Positions 44,346 through 58,240 of a stretch of 64,000 nt of DNA are shown here, piece after piece; position 1 is the first letter of the stretch, and every line of letters begins with the position of its first letter. The position numbers and the translations under genes were made by a program. This DNA is from Prochilodus magdalenae (Eukaryota; Chordata; Actinopteri; Characiformes; Prochilodontidae), in NCBI GenBank assembly GCA_024036415.1, contig JAMWET010003506.1, forward strand, positions 17,501 through 81,500. The letters are read 5' to 3'. Under the pieces are notes generated by a model. The model worked only from the letters and a program-made list of their open reading frames with translations, ran no database searches and was not told the origin of the DNA.

Positions 44346-44559
44346 ATGCCCACACACACACACATAAAAAAGATGGAGATTTTTTTAAAGGAAGCTGAAA
44401 TGTCATCAAGATGGCTGCCTGGGCCGAATACAGAAAGCAAACATGCTCTCCTGGTACAGCCTCCGCGAAAGGACACCGCTGTTTTTCTTTCAGCTCTGCG
44501 CATCCTACACAAGGGTGATCAGACATGAAAGACTAACATGCGCTAGCACCCACACGGAA

Positions 44560-45545
44560 AGAACACCAGCACGGATCCAGGACTGCAGAAGCAATTAGCA
44601 GAAAAACGTTACCGGCTTAATTAACATCCGCCAAGTCTGCCTTTCGGATATCTGCAGTACAATGGCCAATCACTCACAGGAACAGTGGGACATGAAGGCC
44701 TGAGCTCCACGAAGCTGTGTATAAAGTGAACACAAATAGAGTTATTTATTTATTCCTTTATTTATATATTTTTGCTGGGAAGTTTGCTGAGTGACAGAGT
44801 GACAATCACCAGCATAACCAGGACTAGACTAAGAATAAAAGACTTGCTGTAAAAATAGAGAGAGAGAACCAGAAACTGACAGCGCTTCACTGAAGACATC
44901 TTCCTCCAAGCTAGTTCAGCTTTGTTCCTCTCCCTTCCTTTCTTGAAATGACTCATTCACTAGTCTTCACTGCTTTCCGTCCCCTATTAGTGTGTGCTAT
45001 ATTAAGAGTTTGTTTTGACTCCCTCCAAGTCTCTCCAGTCACTCACTCCACATTTCATGACAGCGTTCGTCCTCTTCGTGTCATCATCACAGGAGAACTG
45101 GAAAATTAGCAGCATTTTATTAACTTCAGACACACAAAGCCTTCTGGAGTAATAGGAATCTCAGCTAAATTAAAGCAACTGACTCTTATTATTTCTTTTG
45201 TTCCGAGCGCCGGCCTCCTCCGTGCCTTTCTGAAAGGCGCTCTAATTTCCCCCCACGTTCCCTTCGCCCGGCGAGCTGATGGATCCACCGCTTCCTTCTG
45301 TTTACCAACAAGAGGCGAAAATCATCAGCTTATAAACAAAGAGAACAGCTCTTTCGTCCCACACTTCAGTCAGGAGGAGAAAAATGAAGAGAAATGACGG
45401 ATTTTGATATTAACTCTGAGCGCCCCATTTAAAAGACAAGCTGGAACAGATAATGATGTTGGAGCAGCTATTAGGGAGGTGTTATGTGTGAGACAATGAT
45501 TTCCGATAATAAAACCTATGAAGTCGCCTACAAGGTAATGAGAAT
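44560..45545. other. Low-repeat region, candidate conserved non-coding elements
   Basis: Unique DNA with clusters of GCTTAATTAACATC, CAGATAATGATG, CTCTAATTTCC and TTATAAACAAAG words, and a GC-richer stretch at 45200-45290. It lacks coding resemblance and repeat copies in the window. It could hold developmental enhancers. Confidence 0.3.
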
Positions 45546-45549
45546 CTTC

Positions 45550-45725
45550 TAGCCCAGGGGTCATCCATTCCGGTCCGGGTGGGAAGCAGTCCCGTACAGT
45601 CCTGCTCAAACACTACCAATTCAGCTCATCTGTTCATTACTGAGTACAGTAGGTGAGCTTCAGAGAGAAACTCATTCACCTGTGGTGGACTCTTTCGAAA
45701 ACCAGTGACCCCTAGACTGGCTCTT
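45550..45725. mobile_element. MITE-like repeat with CAGGGGTCA/TGACCCCTAG ends
   Basis: It starts CCAGGGGTCATCCATTCCGG and ends CCAGTGACCCCTAG, forming short inverted ends of the CAGGGGTC type typical of non-autonomous hAT-like fish repeats. Internal words (CTGTTCATTACTGAGTACAG, TTCACCTGTGGTGGACTC) are non-coding. No clear 8-bp target duplication was seen. Confidence 0.5.
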
Positions 45726-45888
45726 CACAGGTGGTCAGTTTCTGAGGATAAAGACACTGGACAGTGTTGGCTGGTGGACCACTCTCTGTGGTGATCCATG
45801 GCTGTTAGAGCTAGGCCTTTGGTTTGAGCCATAAAGGTCAAAATTCAAAATTTGCCACGTGTGTGGGAACTGTCTGCTCACGCTGTTA

Positions 45889-46098
45889 CAGTTGTGATCA
45901 AATTTATTCAACCCCCACTGAAATAAAGTGTTTTGGCCAGTTTGACATTGATTTTGATCATTTCAGTCATCTTATTTACAATTATATCAAAGAGGCACTT
46001 ATAAATTAGACAAATATAACATAATATTTATGATGGAATAACCACAAATGTCTTTACTGTGCTCACATCATTATCAGTTTTATTCAACCCCCTAGTGA
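45889..46098 (+). repeat. Left IR/DR of Tc1 family B
   Basis: Outer direct repeat from 45889 (GTTGTGATCAAATTTATTCA) and inner one near 46063-46093 (CATTATCAGTTTTATTCAAC then CCCC). The likely transposase binding sites; spacing about 170 bp. Confidence 0.85.
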
Positions 46099-46107
46099 CA
46101 TTATTTT

Positions 46108-47154
<1,047 letters not shown>

Positions 47155-47299
47155 CTAGAAGGAGCTGAGTATCACAGTCCTTTTAAATCTGCCTAATTGG
47201 TGCTTATCATGCTTGATTGCTGCTCGTTGACATCCACAGGTGTTTTCAAAACCTGATTGAAAACACTGGAATGAACCTCTGTTCTTAGGAGTGGTAGTC

Positions 47300-47506
47300 G
47301 TAAAGGGGTTGAATAATTGTGTCAATGAAGAAATCACAAAAAGGCCATTTAATACTTTATGACAAAAACAATTGATGCTATCTTAGTTGCATTTAGTTCT
47401 TTAACAAGTCCTTGTAAGATTTCATTATGAACACAATTACAAATGTGCACTGAATTCCATAAAACCCTTCGCAGCATTGGGGGTTGAATAAATTTGATCA
47501 CAACTG
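47300..47506 (-). repeat. Right IR/DR of Tc1 family B
   Basis: Outer repeat ending at 47506 and inner GGGGTTGAATAATTGTGTCA at 47304-47325, inverted relative to the left end. Confidence 0.85.
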
Positions 47507-47508
47507 TA

Positions 47509-49310
47509 CGCTTGGGGTTCCTGGTAACGTTACTACTTTAACATATGGCCTTACTTTCGGAGGAAGTAAATCAGCATCAGTCCGCAGTTCAGATGGAATT
47601 GTTGAATGTAAAAGCAAACCAGTGATAATAAGCTCCTCCCCCAAATGACTCCAGAGTGCACATTCAAGTATTTTGGACATGTTTGACCACGCCCTTATTT
47701 TCATGTTCAGAAACTCAACCCAACATGTGGGTTGGCCTACGACCGTAGAAGTTTCTAATGAGGTGGCGTGTGACTGCGTGACTCCGAACTAAGCACTGCC
47801 GCCATTGTGTTCTGCCAACCTAGCAGCAGAACCTGATCAGTACCATGGCCACGTTTCCAAATGCAAGATCAGCAAGCGGCAAGCTGTCCTTAAACAAAAC
47901 CTCGCTTATGTGGCCTTTCACTGTTCCTCATCAAAGCAGCGAGACTCGACTCCTCGGCGCTGGCTTTCTCTCGCAGCCGCTGCTTTTCCACAGGATACAG
48001 AAGGAGCACATCAAAGCTGCTCCATGGCGCTTGTGCACAGGCTGAATCACATGCTAATTGCACATGAATAGTCTATGACTAACGGGAAAGGAGCAATTAG
48101 GCACCCATTAAAACCTGAATGGCAAAGCGATCTTTGATTCGCTCACAATGCGGCCGCTTTGCATAACTTGGAATGTGATTAGCATACTGGTTCTCCTGCT
48201 TTTTCGCCCCACCTCGGTTTTGTGACCCGCAGATAATTGGGGAGCTTTCGTCACACTCACCCGTCCCCTGCTGAACTGTGTGTTTGGGTGCGTCTCATGC
48301 ATGTACACTGTTGTACGGTGAAAACAAAACGGGCCAATGAGAGTTCTGAGCTGAACTCCAGCAGGAGGAAGAAACGGGAGGACAGCAGCTGAAGCTGAAG
48401 CGGCCATGTGCATGTAACTGCGGTGCTGCATCTGCTGTTCATTAATACGCTCATGCAAAATGCCAAGCTCATAACAACATCATCGGGCACAAGTCATATT
48501 TCAGACAAGCCGAACATGCTGGATTGCTGATAATGCATTTAAGTGCACTGGCTGGGAATAGAGCCTTATTTGTAACAGAGCACTGTTGACAACCTGAGTA
48601 CTACAGGAGGCAGGCATGGCGTTACATATTAATGAAGCCGGTTTGTTTATTCATCTCTTGTTTTACATAGTGTCCAAAAAAAATTTATAAATAAACAGAA
48701 CAGGGTGGGATTTGGAAACGACGCAGAGGGTTTGCAAATGAGCTCAGGCATCAGCCCGAGTTTTTTTTTTTTTCCAAACTAGCCCCGTGGCCTGCTGCTC
48801 TCCCTCCATCTTAATTCCCCCTCATTAAGCTCCATCCATAGCGACTCATTCTCCGCACCCGCAGATATGCACGTGGAGATGTCTGGAATGCATCTTTTTT
48901 GATATCAGCCTTCATTTTTATTTATTTCTTTTTTTTCATCTCTTCCCCCCTGCCTCCTTTTCTCCTTCTTTGCTCTCCTGATGCATATTTTCACTAATCT
49001 GAGGCTCTTGGCGAAATTACGTCTGTTAAATATTAAACGAGTATCTATAAACTTCGGGGGGATGTTGAGTAGGTGGTGGAGTGATTTGATTTTGCTTTTT
49101 ATGTCAAACATGTGGTATATGCATGCAGAGAGGCGGTGGGGGGTGGGGGGCTGGTGGTGGTAGCAGGGGGGAGGGTCGGTGTGCCACTCTGGAGAACGGC
49201 GGTAACGGTGGGGCTTTCGCTCTGATCTGCCTCTCGGCTCCCCTGCCAGCTCTCAGCGAGAAGCCCCAGCGAGCCTGTCTTCTCAGCACTGACTTAATGA
49301 GGAGCTCTAC
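47509..49310. other. Low-repeat region, candidate conserved non-coding elements
   Basis: No coding exon or repeat match. The stretches 47990-48200 (CACATGCTAATTGCACATGA, GGAGCAATTAGGCACCCATT) and 48690-49060 (GTTTGCAAATGAGCTCAGG, GCATATTTTCACTAATCTGA, TATTAAACGAG) hold octamer- and homeodomain-like sites. A G-rich patch lies at about 49130-49215. Confidence 0.3.
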
Positions 49311-50107
49311 CTGACTCTTGTTTGTACGCCAGTTTGTCTAGGTTTCATCTGTTAAACAACTTGAAGTGGGAAAACAGCATGGGCACGTCTTCATGGAGAT
49401 GTCTAAAGACCCTTCACAATTACAATGCACAGATTAACCATCCCCAGTTTTTTTTTCCCACTTCCTGTTCGTGAATAAAGTGCCCTGCGGTTCTTTGGTG
49501 ATAAATGATTTAGGAAAGCCACTGCTGGCTAAACATGCCTGGCGATCTATAGTGGCCCATAACAAGCAGTAATACATTGTTGTGCTGTAAAAGTAGTGGG
49601 GGAGGAAGGGCAGCATGGTAGGAGGAACAAATCCCAACAGGAGAGTAAACAGAGATCCTGTTTCCTCACATAAGGTAAGGCAGAGTCGTTCGGGGCTAAA
49701 ATGCACTAGGACAGCCAGCACTCAAAGGCTCAGGTGTCCTTTATGCCTTTCCCATGGGCAGCCTGACACACATAGACCTCCATTCACCTAAAGGGGGTAG
49801 GGTTTCACTGTGTCGCTCGCTGTCGCTGAGAGAGAGAGATATCATGCACTAATGCCAGCTTTATGTAATGTAAGAACTACAGGCCAAAGGGAAGTGCCTA
49901 AGCATGAATGTATTTTAAATTCATCCCCCGATACCGTGTCCTCTCAAACCCCCATTTCCGAACTGCTGTTTATGGGAAAGCAGGAAGTGTATCAATGGGT
50001 CAAGGGCAATATGTCCTCTAGCGTACTAGTGGACCAGTCTGACCAGTAGTGGTAATTTGGTTTTACCTGGCTAATTATTTACTTAGACCCTGAAAAACAC
50101 TATTTTT
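49311..50107. other. Unassigned sequence
   Basis: No feature recognised. Confidence 0.4.
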
Positions 50108-50128
50108 ATTTATATATATATATATATG
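50108..50128. repeat. (TA)n microsatellite
   Basis: About 9 TA units immediately before the Tc1 family C copy, again fitting insertion at TA. Confidence 0.9.
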
Positions 50129-50800
50129 CATGTGGCCTAAGCAAGGACTGGCCTTATTGCTGTACCTGGCTGACACAAGAGTCACGGTTGCGGACATTCA
50201 GCAAGCAGTGATGCCTCATCCTGTTAGGGCCAGCACCATTGGCAGACGGGACTACATGCACTCAGACTCACGACTGCCCTTAACACCATGTCAACGTCAC
50301 CAAAGACTGTGGTGGTGTCGTGCCAGACTGTCATGGAGTGACTAAGAACGGCAGCAGGTCATCTTCAGTGACGAGTCCCGCTTTTGTCTTAGTGGAGACG
50401 CCCAACGAAGCCGTGTGTGGAGGCACCGTGATCAGCACCAGGTTTCTTGTCATGCATCACATGTCCAGAAGGCCTGGTGTTACTTAACCTCAAACCCTAC
50501 CGCACCATCTGCAGGAACTATGTGGGAATATTCAAACTGCATGGGATGGATTATCACAGGACACCATTAGGAACCTCTACAGCTCCATACCGAGATGCCT
50601 GGCATGTTGTGCTAGCAAACATCACGGGCGGACACCATACTGAGAGACAGACTTCTGTATGTGTAGCTCAATAAATACTGATCATATCAGTCTAAATGTA
50701 TCATCATGTATTGTTCCTTGTAACCTTTATCTTCCTTTCAAAAGCACTGCAATCCCACACTTCCTTCTGGGTGCAGCTGTTCTTGTGATGAGTGTATATT
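50129..50800 (+). pseudogene. Tc1 family C relic, longest copy
   Basis: The plus strand keeps, in changing frames: VTVADIQQAVMPHPVRASTI, LPLTPCQRHQRLWWCRARLS, then QVIFSDESRFCLSGDAQRSR and VWRHRDQHQ (first catalytic aspartate block), a deletion, and GLSQDTIRNLYSSIPRCLAC ending the transposase. The 3' part has ATTGTTCCTTGTAACCTTTA and CTTCTGGGTGCAGCTGTTCT then GATGAGTGTATATTA. The second aspartate/glutamate block is deleted, and stops interrupt all frames, so it is dead. It is the best guide to the family's structure in this window. Confidence 0.85.
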
Positions 50801-51619
50801 ACTAAAGCATGTCACCATAGCATTAAAAGCATGTCACCACTCCGGTCTGTAGCACTCTTCTTTTTTATTTAATTAATTTTTATAATCCCATTAATTTTGA
50901 GTTATTTTAAATCTTGAGTTAATTATTTTTGTCTTCTTAAATGAACATTATGTAACTTTGTTCTTGTTTGATTATATTGTCAAATTATTTCTGTAATCCT
51001 TAGATTAGTTTAGTTTTAGTTTAACCTGTTAAACCTGATAAAAATAAAATGACTAAAATTAGTTTTGGTTTAAATTACATTTTCTTTCATTTTTTTTCAA
51101 TTTCATTAGAATGTAAATGGTGGCTGCACTGACAATAGGGATCCCCTCAATGCAATTCCAAATGAAAACAAAGGCTGGTTGATTGATTGATTTGCCAATC
51201 AGTCTAATGGCTGGATATGCATTTAGCAGATCCCAAGGGAATTCTACCTACTGGAATGCATCATGTCAACAGTAAAGTTTGGCAGGGAAGGAATAATGGA
51301 CTGGGCCTGATTTTTATAGTTTGGTTCCAGTGTGGCCACATAATGTTCACAATGGCATGTCTATGGGTGGGCATAGCTATGGGTGGGAGTTTCCCACCTG
51401 GAGATAAGTGTGTTAAGTTAGTGTCCCTTCTTTGCAAACCACAACACCTTTTTCACACATGAAATTCCGATTTGGGATGGAACACTGCCAATTTATACAG
51501 GTAATATATTAGAGAATAGTCCATAAGCTACATGGGCGTGTGTGAAATAATACAGCAAAGGCAGAATTATAATAATCGAGGGAATTTGGCCATTGAGTAT
51601 GTGCACTCACTCACCTACT
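50801..51619. other. Unassigned AT-rich sequence
   Basis: AT-rich with TTTAATTAATTTT-type runs; no feature recognised. Confidence 0.4.
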
Positions 51620-51832
51620 CCTTCTAAACCGTTTTATCCTTTTGGGTTGCAGGTGCCTATTCCAGTGTTCTGTGGCCGGAAGGCATGAAACACCTGGAGG
51701 AACATGGATCAGACACATGGAGAACGTGCAAATTCCACACAGAAAGGACCCCAGAGGCTCCACCCAGGAATCGAACACAGGCTCTGTTTGAGGTGCGGCA
51801 ACAGTGCTAACCACTGCACCACCCCCACATTC
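51620..51832 (-). mobile_element. SINE, family 2, with both Pol III boxes (minus strand)
   Basis: Minus strand starts GTGGGGGTGGTGCAGTGG, with an A-box-like TGGTGCAGTGG (51811-51821) and a B-box TGTTCGATTCC (51767-51777). It then has GTCCTTTCTGTGTGGAATTT, CACGTTCTCCATGTGTCTGA and the tail AAAGGATAAAACGGTTTAGA. This copy justifies calling the family tRNA-derived; the central part is shortened. Confidence 0.8.
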
Positions 51833-52379
51833 AACACTCATGTTTCTATGTACTATATGTCATTTCATTTCTTAATAAAGGTTGTAGGGTGATCCCCTTC
51901 CCCGACAGTTTCTACCTACCTGGCAGTTAATGCTCTGACCAATCAAAATCAAAGCTGGAAGTATTTTAAATGATGTATGTTTTGGCTGATGGTGAAACAG
52001 CTCAGCTTCTGCTGATGATTAGTTATTACTGAAGCCCTGTGCAGTATTTGCATGGTATCGTGGTTAATCCTAAAGTTAATGCATATAGTTTTCAAAAATC
52101 AGCACCTTCCATTCTTGGAACTAATTTCCAAATTTACTAGAACGTGTAAGAGGAGTGCAGCAGGCTTTCACTGAAATTCATTTGGCTTGGTACAGGAAAT
52201 TATTCTGATGGGCTTTAAACAGTAATTAGTAATCGAACAATCACAGCTCTTTCGCTGATGTGTGTGTTTGTGTGTGTGTGTGCGCGCGAGTGTGCGAATG
52301 TTTGTGCGCTCGCGCGCCACGTAAACGGTTTGCTGTTTTGACTGTTTGTGAGGGCAGGGTCCTCCCTCCTCATTAAAAC
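51833..52379. other. Unassigned sequence with (TG)n
   Basis: A TG run at about 52258-52282 followed by CGCGCGAG-type sequence. Nothing else recognised. Confidence 0.45.
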
Positions 52380-52640
52380 GGCTCACAAACAGGATAATGA
52401 ATCCCTGAAGACCCTCCGGAACGTTCTGTGCACCCCATCGCTGTCATCACTGCCATGGAGATCAAAGGCTGCCACTTCACATTAACATTCCTCGCCGCCA
52501 CGCTCCAAACACAGTGTTTGAATTATTGGCCTCTGCGACAGTAGAGAGAAAAAGGGAAAAATAAAAAACAAGCTTTCCACAACAACATTACCGTGATTTT
52601 CATCATAAACACTGGAGTTGTCCTCTAGAGAACACGGATG
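52380..52640. other. Low-repeat block, candidate conserved non-coding element
   Basis: Unique sequence with AGGATAATGAATCCCTGAAG, CACTTCACATTAACATTCC and GTTTGAATTATTGGCCTC. Enhancer-like by composition only. Confidence 0.3.
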
Positions 52641-55503
52641 AAGTGAGCGGCCGTTTAGCATCTTCTGGAATCCCTTTTGTACCTTCAAGCAGGTTTCAAA
52701 TTAGGAGCACTCTAAATTTGCAAAGACTACAAGTAGCTAGTATCACACATGGCTAGCAATGACAGTGGCTTTGCTGTAAATGCAGCAGGGCTGTAATTAA
52801 AGCAGAGGATAGCTAGCACTTGTTAGCAAGCTCTCCTTGTCCACCCGGGTCACATCAGGCGAGGTGACGAGGGCCCTGTGTGCCGTGGGTCACTACGATG
52901 CCCTCATTTCATCACATCTGCTTGGAGCTGTGCCTCCCCTGCATGCTACCATGTCTGCTCAGGGTGACGTGACCTTGCAAGTGGGGCCGTTTGGACGCCT
53001 GATGCCCTGGTCGAGCTACAGTGGGCTTGAGAAGCACAGAGTGGACAGGGTGACCCAGAATCCATCCTGGGGGTGGCCTGATTACCCCTCTGTCTGTCAT
53101 GGAAAGGATGTCCACTATCCGCTTACTTAAGCTGTGTTGACAACCATTGACTCAGTCTACACCACGGACTATTTATAGGTCACTCTTTCTAAAGCGTATG
53201 CATCTGAACAAATAATGGCATTTTAATGTGATCGCTGTTGCCAGGGCCTCCACTCTCCAGGCCAGACCTGAGGAGACCCCAGAATCACTAGACCTTTACT
53301 TCTGCAGGACAGCGTGCCCTCCATTGGTGATCGAGGCCACCTTCCCTCTTAGGGCCTGTCCTTGAGATAGAAATAAAGTCGGAGCAGAAGTCTCAGAGTG
53401 GAGTAGGGTAATCCTGAATCAGACACAGCCAGGCCAGAGCAGGTGACTCAGTGTCTAGCACTGGCTAGATGGACTCCACAACCCGAAACTCTCTAGTGCA
53501 CAGCGAGCTGAGGGAGGCGAGAAGCTGCCGTAAGCGACAGTTTCAAGGTGAAAGGACCTTTTGAAGTCCTGGCGGCCTCCGAGAACTCATTTGTCAAGCA
53601 GCCGCACGTCAGAGGATTTGGATAAAGGACTTGAGCACGAGCCAGAGAGAACAAGAGAGTGGGCTTGTCCTTCCAACAGTGGGGAAAGATATCCAAAGGA
53701 GCGGTGTAAAATAAGGCCAAGAAAAGGAGTCGGAAGGGGATCAACAGCGAAGGTCAGAGCGGTGATCAATCGGGGAGGCAGGAAACACATTTTGAGGGTA
53801 CTAGGGGTTTAGGGTTTTTGGAGACGTGAGGAGAGCAACAGGCACAGGCAGAGAAAAACAAAACCCGCGGAGAGAGGAAGGGGATCAGACAGGCACTTAA
53901 ACACAGGAAGTCTGCGAGTACAGCAGAGCCAGAGATACCCACCGCAGGAGCTGCCAAGCCTTCTGGCTTCTAAAAGGAGAAACTCCCCGCGGACCATATT
54001 CGTCAACAGGCTTATTCACAAAGAAAAGCAGACCAAAACTATCCCACCCACCTCGACTTGATGCGTTATTAGAAAGCACCCGGTGTTTTCATGGATGTGT
54101 GCATTCGAAGGACATTACTCAATCAAGCCAAAAAGATAGGGGGAAGCCAAAGAACGGGAAGGAGGGGCTCCACTTGCACATTCTTAGGGTAGCCTCAGCC
54201 TATCCTGCAGGTAGAGGTACTTACCTTTCCTGGGAGTTATTCCCAGTCCATCAGTGCTTCCTAATGCTAGAACATCTCAGGAAACAGAAGCATCTTTGAA
54301 ACTGTATCCCAGCGTAATTTGTACACACCTTAACTCCTTAACAGAGTGCCCTGTCACTTAGCGAAGGCCAGTTCTGTTGGCTTGGCAGGGTGGTAGTGGG
54401 AGAGATTGGCAGGTAGGACATGCGGTTCACACATCTTTCCCTTACAGGATCTAACAGCCGAGCGTGCCAGCCGGGTCCCAGAGGCTTTAACGACACACAG
54501 AGACAAGACCGGGTCTCTGTGAAGCTCAATCAAACACAACAGGAGGACAGAAAGAGGACGAAAACAAAGGGCTTGAGAAGAGACAGCTTTTGTTTGTTGA
54601 CGTTACTCTGACTGATATACATACTGAGCCGTAGTGATATATAACTCTAGTCTAAAAGTCTTCCTCTGTCCATGAATGTACTACACCCACAGTTATTTGC
54701 TCGACTTGAAACGGCTAACACGACCTCATATCCTGACCCCGAGTGCAATCAATACATATGTCCAATATCTTGGCCGTAGAGGAGCACAAGGCCAACAGAA
54801 AGATGCATTTCAGTAATTACAGTTGAACACAGCCTGACCCAGAATCAACATCACTTGTCCAAACTGTCTCTTCCCTCCATCTCCAATTAAAGCCAAGCAG
54901 ACTGCAATCTGTTAGACAATATGCTCCGTTCCTCTTTACTACACAAACATACTTACCGCACAACTGTTAGATAAAGGGAAAAGAAGGAATTAAGTTTTGG
55001 GAGAGAGGTGTTTACTCAACCCCCCTCTCTCTCCTAGCCTTCCTTTGTTGATTGCATTTCTTTTGTTTTGCTCCTCTCCCCCCGGTGCCTCATGGAGGAG
55101 TGCTACAGCGACGCCAGCTTGAGACGCATCAAGGCCTGTCCAGAATCAACAGATGCCCATCGCTCTCTTCATCTAGCTGGCCGTATCACTCTCTCTCCTC
55201 TGTTGTTCCGACAGGCTGTGTTCGTGTGGAGAGCTAATGTAGCAGAATAGCCAGACCTTCACTTTGTTACCGAAGGCCCGTCTGTCCACTAAATTCACAT
55301 CCAACTGTTAAGATGGGCAGAATGAAAAAAGAGAGAGAGAGTGAAATAAAGAGAGAGACCAATAACCAATCATAAAAACGCCTGGCAGTCATTCAGGGAG
55401 CTTTTATTTGTATTTGTGATTTGTTATTGGTTTTTATCTTTATTCAACATTTAATTACACATAAAGTGTCATGCATGCGTTACGTACCGAGCCACTATTA
55501 TTA
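52641..55503. other. Unassigned sequence
   Basis: No exon, RNA or repeat recognised. A 97-codon frame at 52837-53130 begins at TTG and not ATG and resembles no family I know. Purine-rich runs occur at 55327-55362. Confidence 0.35.
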
Positions 55504-55507
55504 TTAA

Positions 55508-56167
55508 AGGTGCCATGAGCCTTGTTGGGAAAGGATTAGGTTTACATGGGGAGGTTGGGTAATGTATTTTTACTACAGGATGGTGGTAGCATCCGATATG
55601 GCCGATTTGTGTGGGATATCTCGGAACCCCAACAGAAGCCTATAAGTATCAGCCATGATGTGTGGTTATATCAGTGGGGCTGGTTGAAGAGGATCATCTT
55701 AAACTGAGAGCTTCATAGTGAGGAACATTGTGTGCTGATAAGAAGATGGAAAGCAAGTAGCTAGTAAAGGTCACGTTAGCTTTTAGCAAGCTCCAGGTAG
55801 CTGAATAGTATTATACTTTGTAGTATTATATGGACACGTGTATATGGACTAGTATAATTGGACATGTGGCATCTGTCTGAGTATTATGGCGTCTCACTGT
55901 AAGCCAGCCAATCAGGGCAGAGCTCATCTAATTAGCCATGAGCTCACCAAAAAAGTGGAAACAGCTCGTCAGGATATCACAGGATGTAAATGGGCTTCTG
56001 TGCATTTTTCACTCCAACCAAAGTCATATATATGGTGGCCGATAAAAGCTAAACAAATGAACATTTCAGAAAACTAAATAATAAAAACAGCCACCGCACA
56101 TATACCTTCTATGCAAACATCAGAGAGCAACACTGAGCGACATACGTAAATGCATTATATGGCACCT
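55508..56167. mobile_element. TTAA-flanked MITE-like element with AGGTGCCAT ends
   Basis: TTAA at 55504-55507 and 56168-56171 flanks a 660-bp block whose ends are exact 9-bp inverted repeats (AGGTGCCAT at the left, ATGGCACCT at the right). TTAA duplication is the hallmark of piggyBac and Kolobok-type transposases. No transposase is encoded, so the element would be non-autonomous. The short TIR leaves some chance of coincidence, but the TTAA plus TIR pairing is hard to get by accident at this spacing. Confidence 0.6.
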
Positions 56168-56171
56168 TTAA

Positions 56172-57954
56172 GTGGACCACTGAATTCAGGTCAGTGGACA
56201 TGAAACAACTGAGCTTTTTAAATGGCTGTGCAACAACGTCAAACAAATCTAAAGACAAAGGAAGTTCTGCCCTACTGGGGAATATGAAGTCTTTACAGGA
56301 GAAAGAAATACCACACAAAAGCCCAGGGGCACCTTTAACCTCTGTAGTTGCCCTCTACCCCGCCATGTCTTCCTCTCGGGCCAAAAGCAGGACAAGGTGC
56401 TCCTCCACTGCTTGTTTTGGGCAGGCTGCTTGTGTGTCTGGAGGAGAGGCACTGAAATAGTAGACCTCTCTTGGCCATTTCATAACCCCCCCTTACACAC
56501 CCGGCCCTCCGTTCCTCTACAAGGCCGACTGTCAGTAGGAATTAACCAGGAAAGACAAGTTCTTCTTCGCCCAGCCGACGTGGCAGACCCACACTATCAA
56601 CGGGGCAGGTGGGGCTTTCCTTGCCTCCCGTAACGGTCTTTGTATGTTTGGGAAAAAATTTATAAATTTAAAAATTGCAAGTGCCATAAACACAGAAAGA
56701 GAGAGTTAATGTACATCAAAGACACAAAGCCAAGCAAAGAGAGAAAGTGGACGGAGCATATCTCTCTCTGTACCTGACCTCTCCCTCAGTCCCACTGTAG
56801 GGGCGGTGGGAAAGCAGTAAAGCTGGAGTTGATTACAGTAAGCACGTTGCTCTAATGGGGGAAGTGAAGACTTTTCTTCATTACTGTCCTTGTCCATGGT
56901 GCTGAAACAGAGGACGGCCTGCAGCAGAGAACATGATGCTTTAGCCCACAGCCAAAGTGCTCTGTTCAGCCAGAGGAAAATGAGCTGCAGAGGATATGCA
57001 CAGAGAGCAGCGCGTGATGAGAGGCCTGCTGCATTCCCTAGAAAGCAGAACACTACACGCAGCCCAGGGACTGACACATATAACACGCCCACACAGATAC
57101 AGGGCAGGGACTAGCTTACTTAGCAGAAAGTTAGCAGACGCTGCTGAAGTATTGCAGCTACATGAATACAGACATTGTGCGCACTACTGACTCCATGGCA
57201 GCAGTTTACAGGTCAGTAATAAGGGGGTAATGATATGGTACTACTCCGGCTTGTTAAGTCTGACGCCACACGTGACGTAAAAGCCATTTCTGGATCCAAC
57301 CGGTCCTACAGATCCCAAAAGCAGAAACCAAGATGGGACCAGTGAATTTCACAATCATATCCCACCCTAGTGAGGGACCAGTGAGGGTTAAACAGGCTGT
57401 AAATGCTGTTAGCACCAACGCTAGCCCTACCTCACACACAGCATACACAGCTGATTAAATACCTCCCACTTAAATGCACAGTATTATGTTGTACACTCGC
57501 TTTTTTTATTTTGCACTTTACACTTTATACACTGACCATCCCCTCACACTGCACACTACAGTAAAGGAGAGTAAGTATCTACTAAATGCCAGGTGCTAAT
57601 GTTAACTAGGTCAGATAGCTACCTAGTGTATAGGCTATAAGAGAAATCTGCCCTTATCTGACTGATAGGACAAGACCAATTAAGGGGGTTCACAGCAACG
57701 CCCACTAAAACCCACAGCCAAGTTCAAACATCTGCAAAGGGTCAGATGGTAGATGGTGACGTTAACACGGTTCAAGCTAGCCAATGGTAAAGCCCACCTA
57801 ACTTTGTTTTCATTCATTCCTGTAGGAACTGATACCATATCACCAACTGCAGCCATTTCCTCTTCTCCTCCACCCTCAGCCAAATCTGTAGAGGACCGGA
57901 CCAAGACGAACGGTAATGTCAGAAATTACTTGATTATTTTTCTGGTTTTCAGTT
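56172..57954. other. Unassigned sequence
   Basis: No recognisable exon or repeat. A 128-codon minus-strand frame (56706-57092) has no resemblance to known families. Confidence 0.35.
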
Positions 57955-58240
57955 AATAACAAGACCACCCTGGGCTTGATTCCTGTCTGGGCTGTCCAGG
58001 CTCCTTTCTGTGTGGAGTTTGTATGTTCTCCCTGTATCTGTGTGTCTTCCCTTAGTCCAAAGACATGCGGTCAGGTGGAGATGCTCAACTGCCCCTACAT
58101 GTGAATGTGTATATCTGTCCTCCTGGCCTGTGATGGACTGGTGACCTTCTGCCCAAGGAGCGCTAGGATAGGCTCCAGCACCTCCCGCAACCCAGAAGGA
58201 TAAAGTGGTGAAGATGAGTTAGAGAATGATTGTTGTGGTA
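57955..58240 (+). mobile_element. SINE, family 2 (plus strand)
   Basis: CTTGATTCCTGTCTGGGCTG (B-box region), TCCTTTCTGTGTGGAGTTTG, TATGTTCTCCCTGTATCTGT, AGTCCAAAGACATGCGGTCA, CTCAACTGCCCCTACATGTG, GCCTGTGATGGACTGGTGAC, GCTAGGATAGGCTCCAGCAC and a closing CCCAGAAGGATAAAGTGGTG. This is the most complete body of the family here; the A-box side is lost. Confidence 0.85.

Noticed and set aside
52837..53130. 97-residue plus-strand frame
   Set aside because: It starts at TTG, shows no family resemblance, and there are no splice or promoter clues.
56706..57092. 128-residue minus-strand frame
   Set aside because: No domain resemblance, no supporting splice signals, and unremarkable composition; treated as chance.
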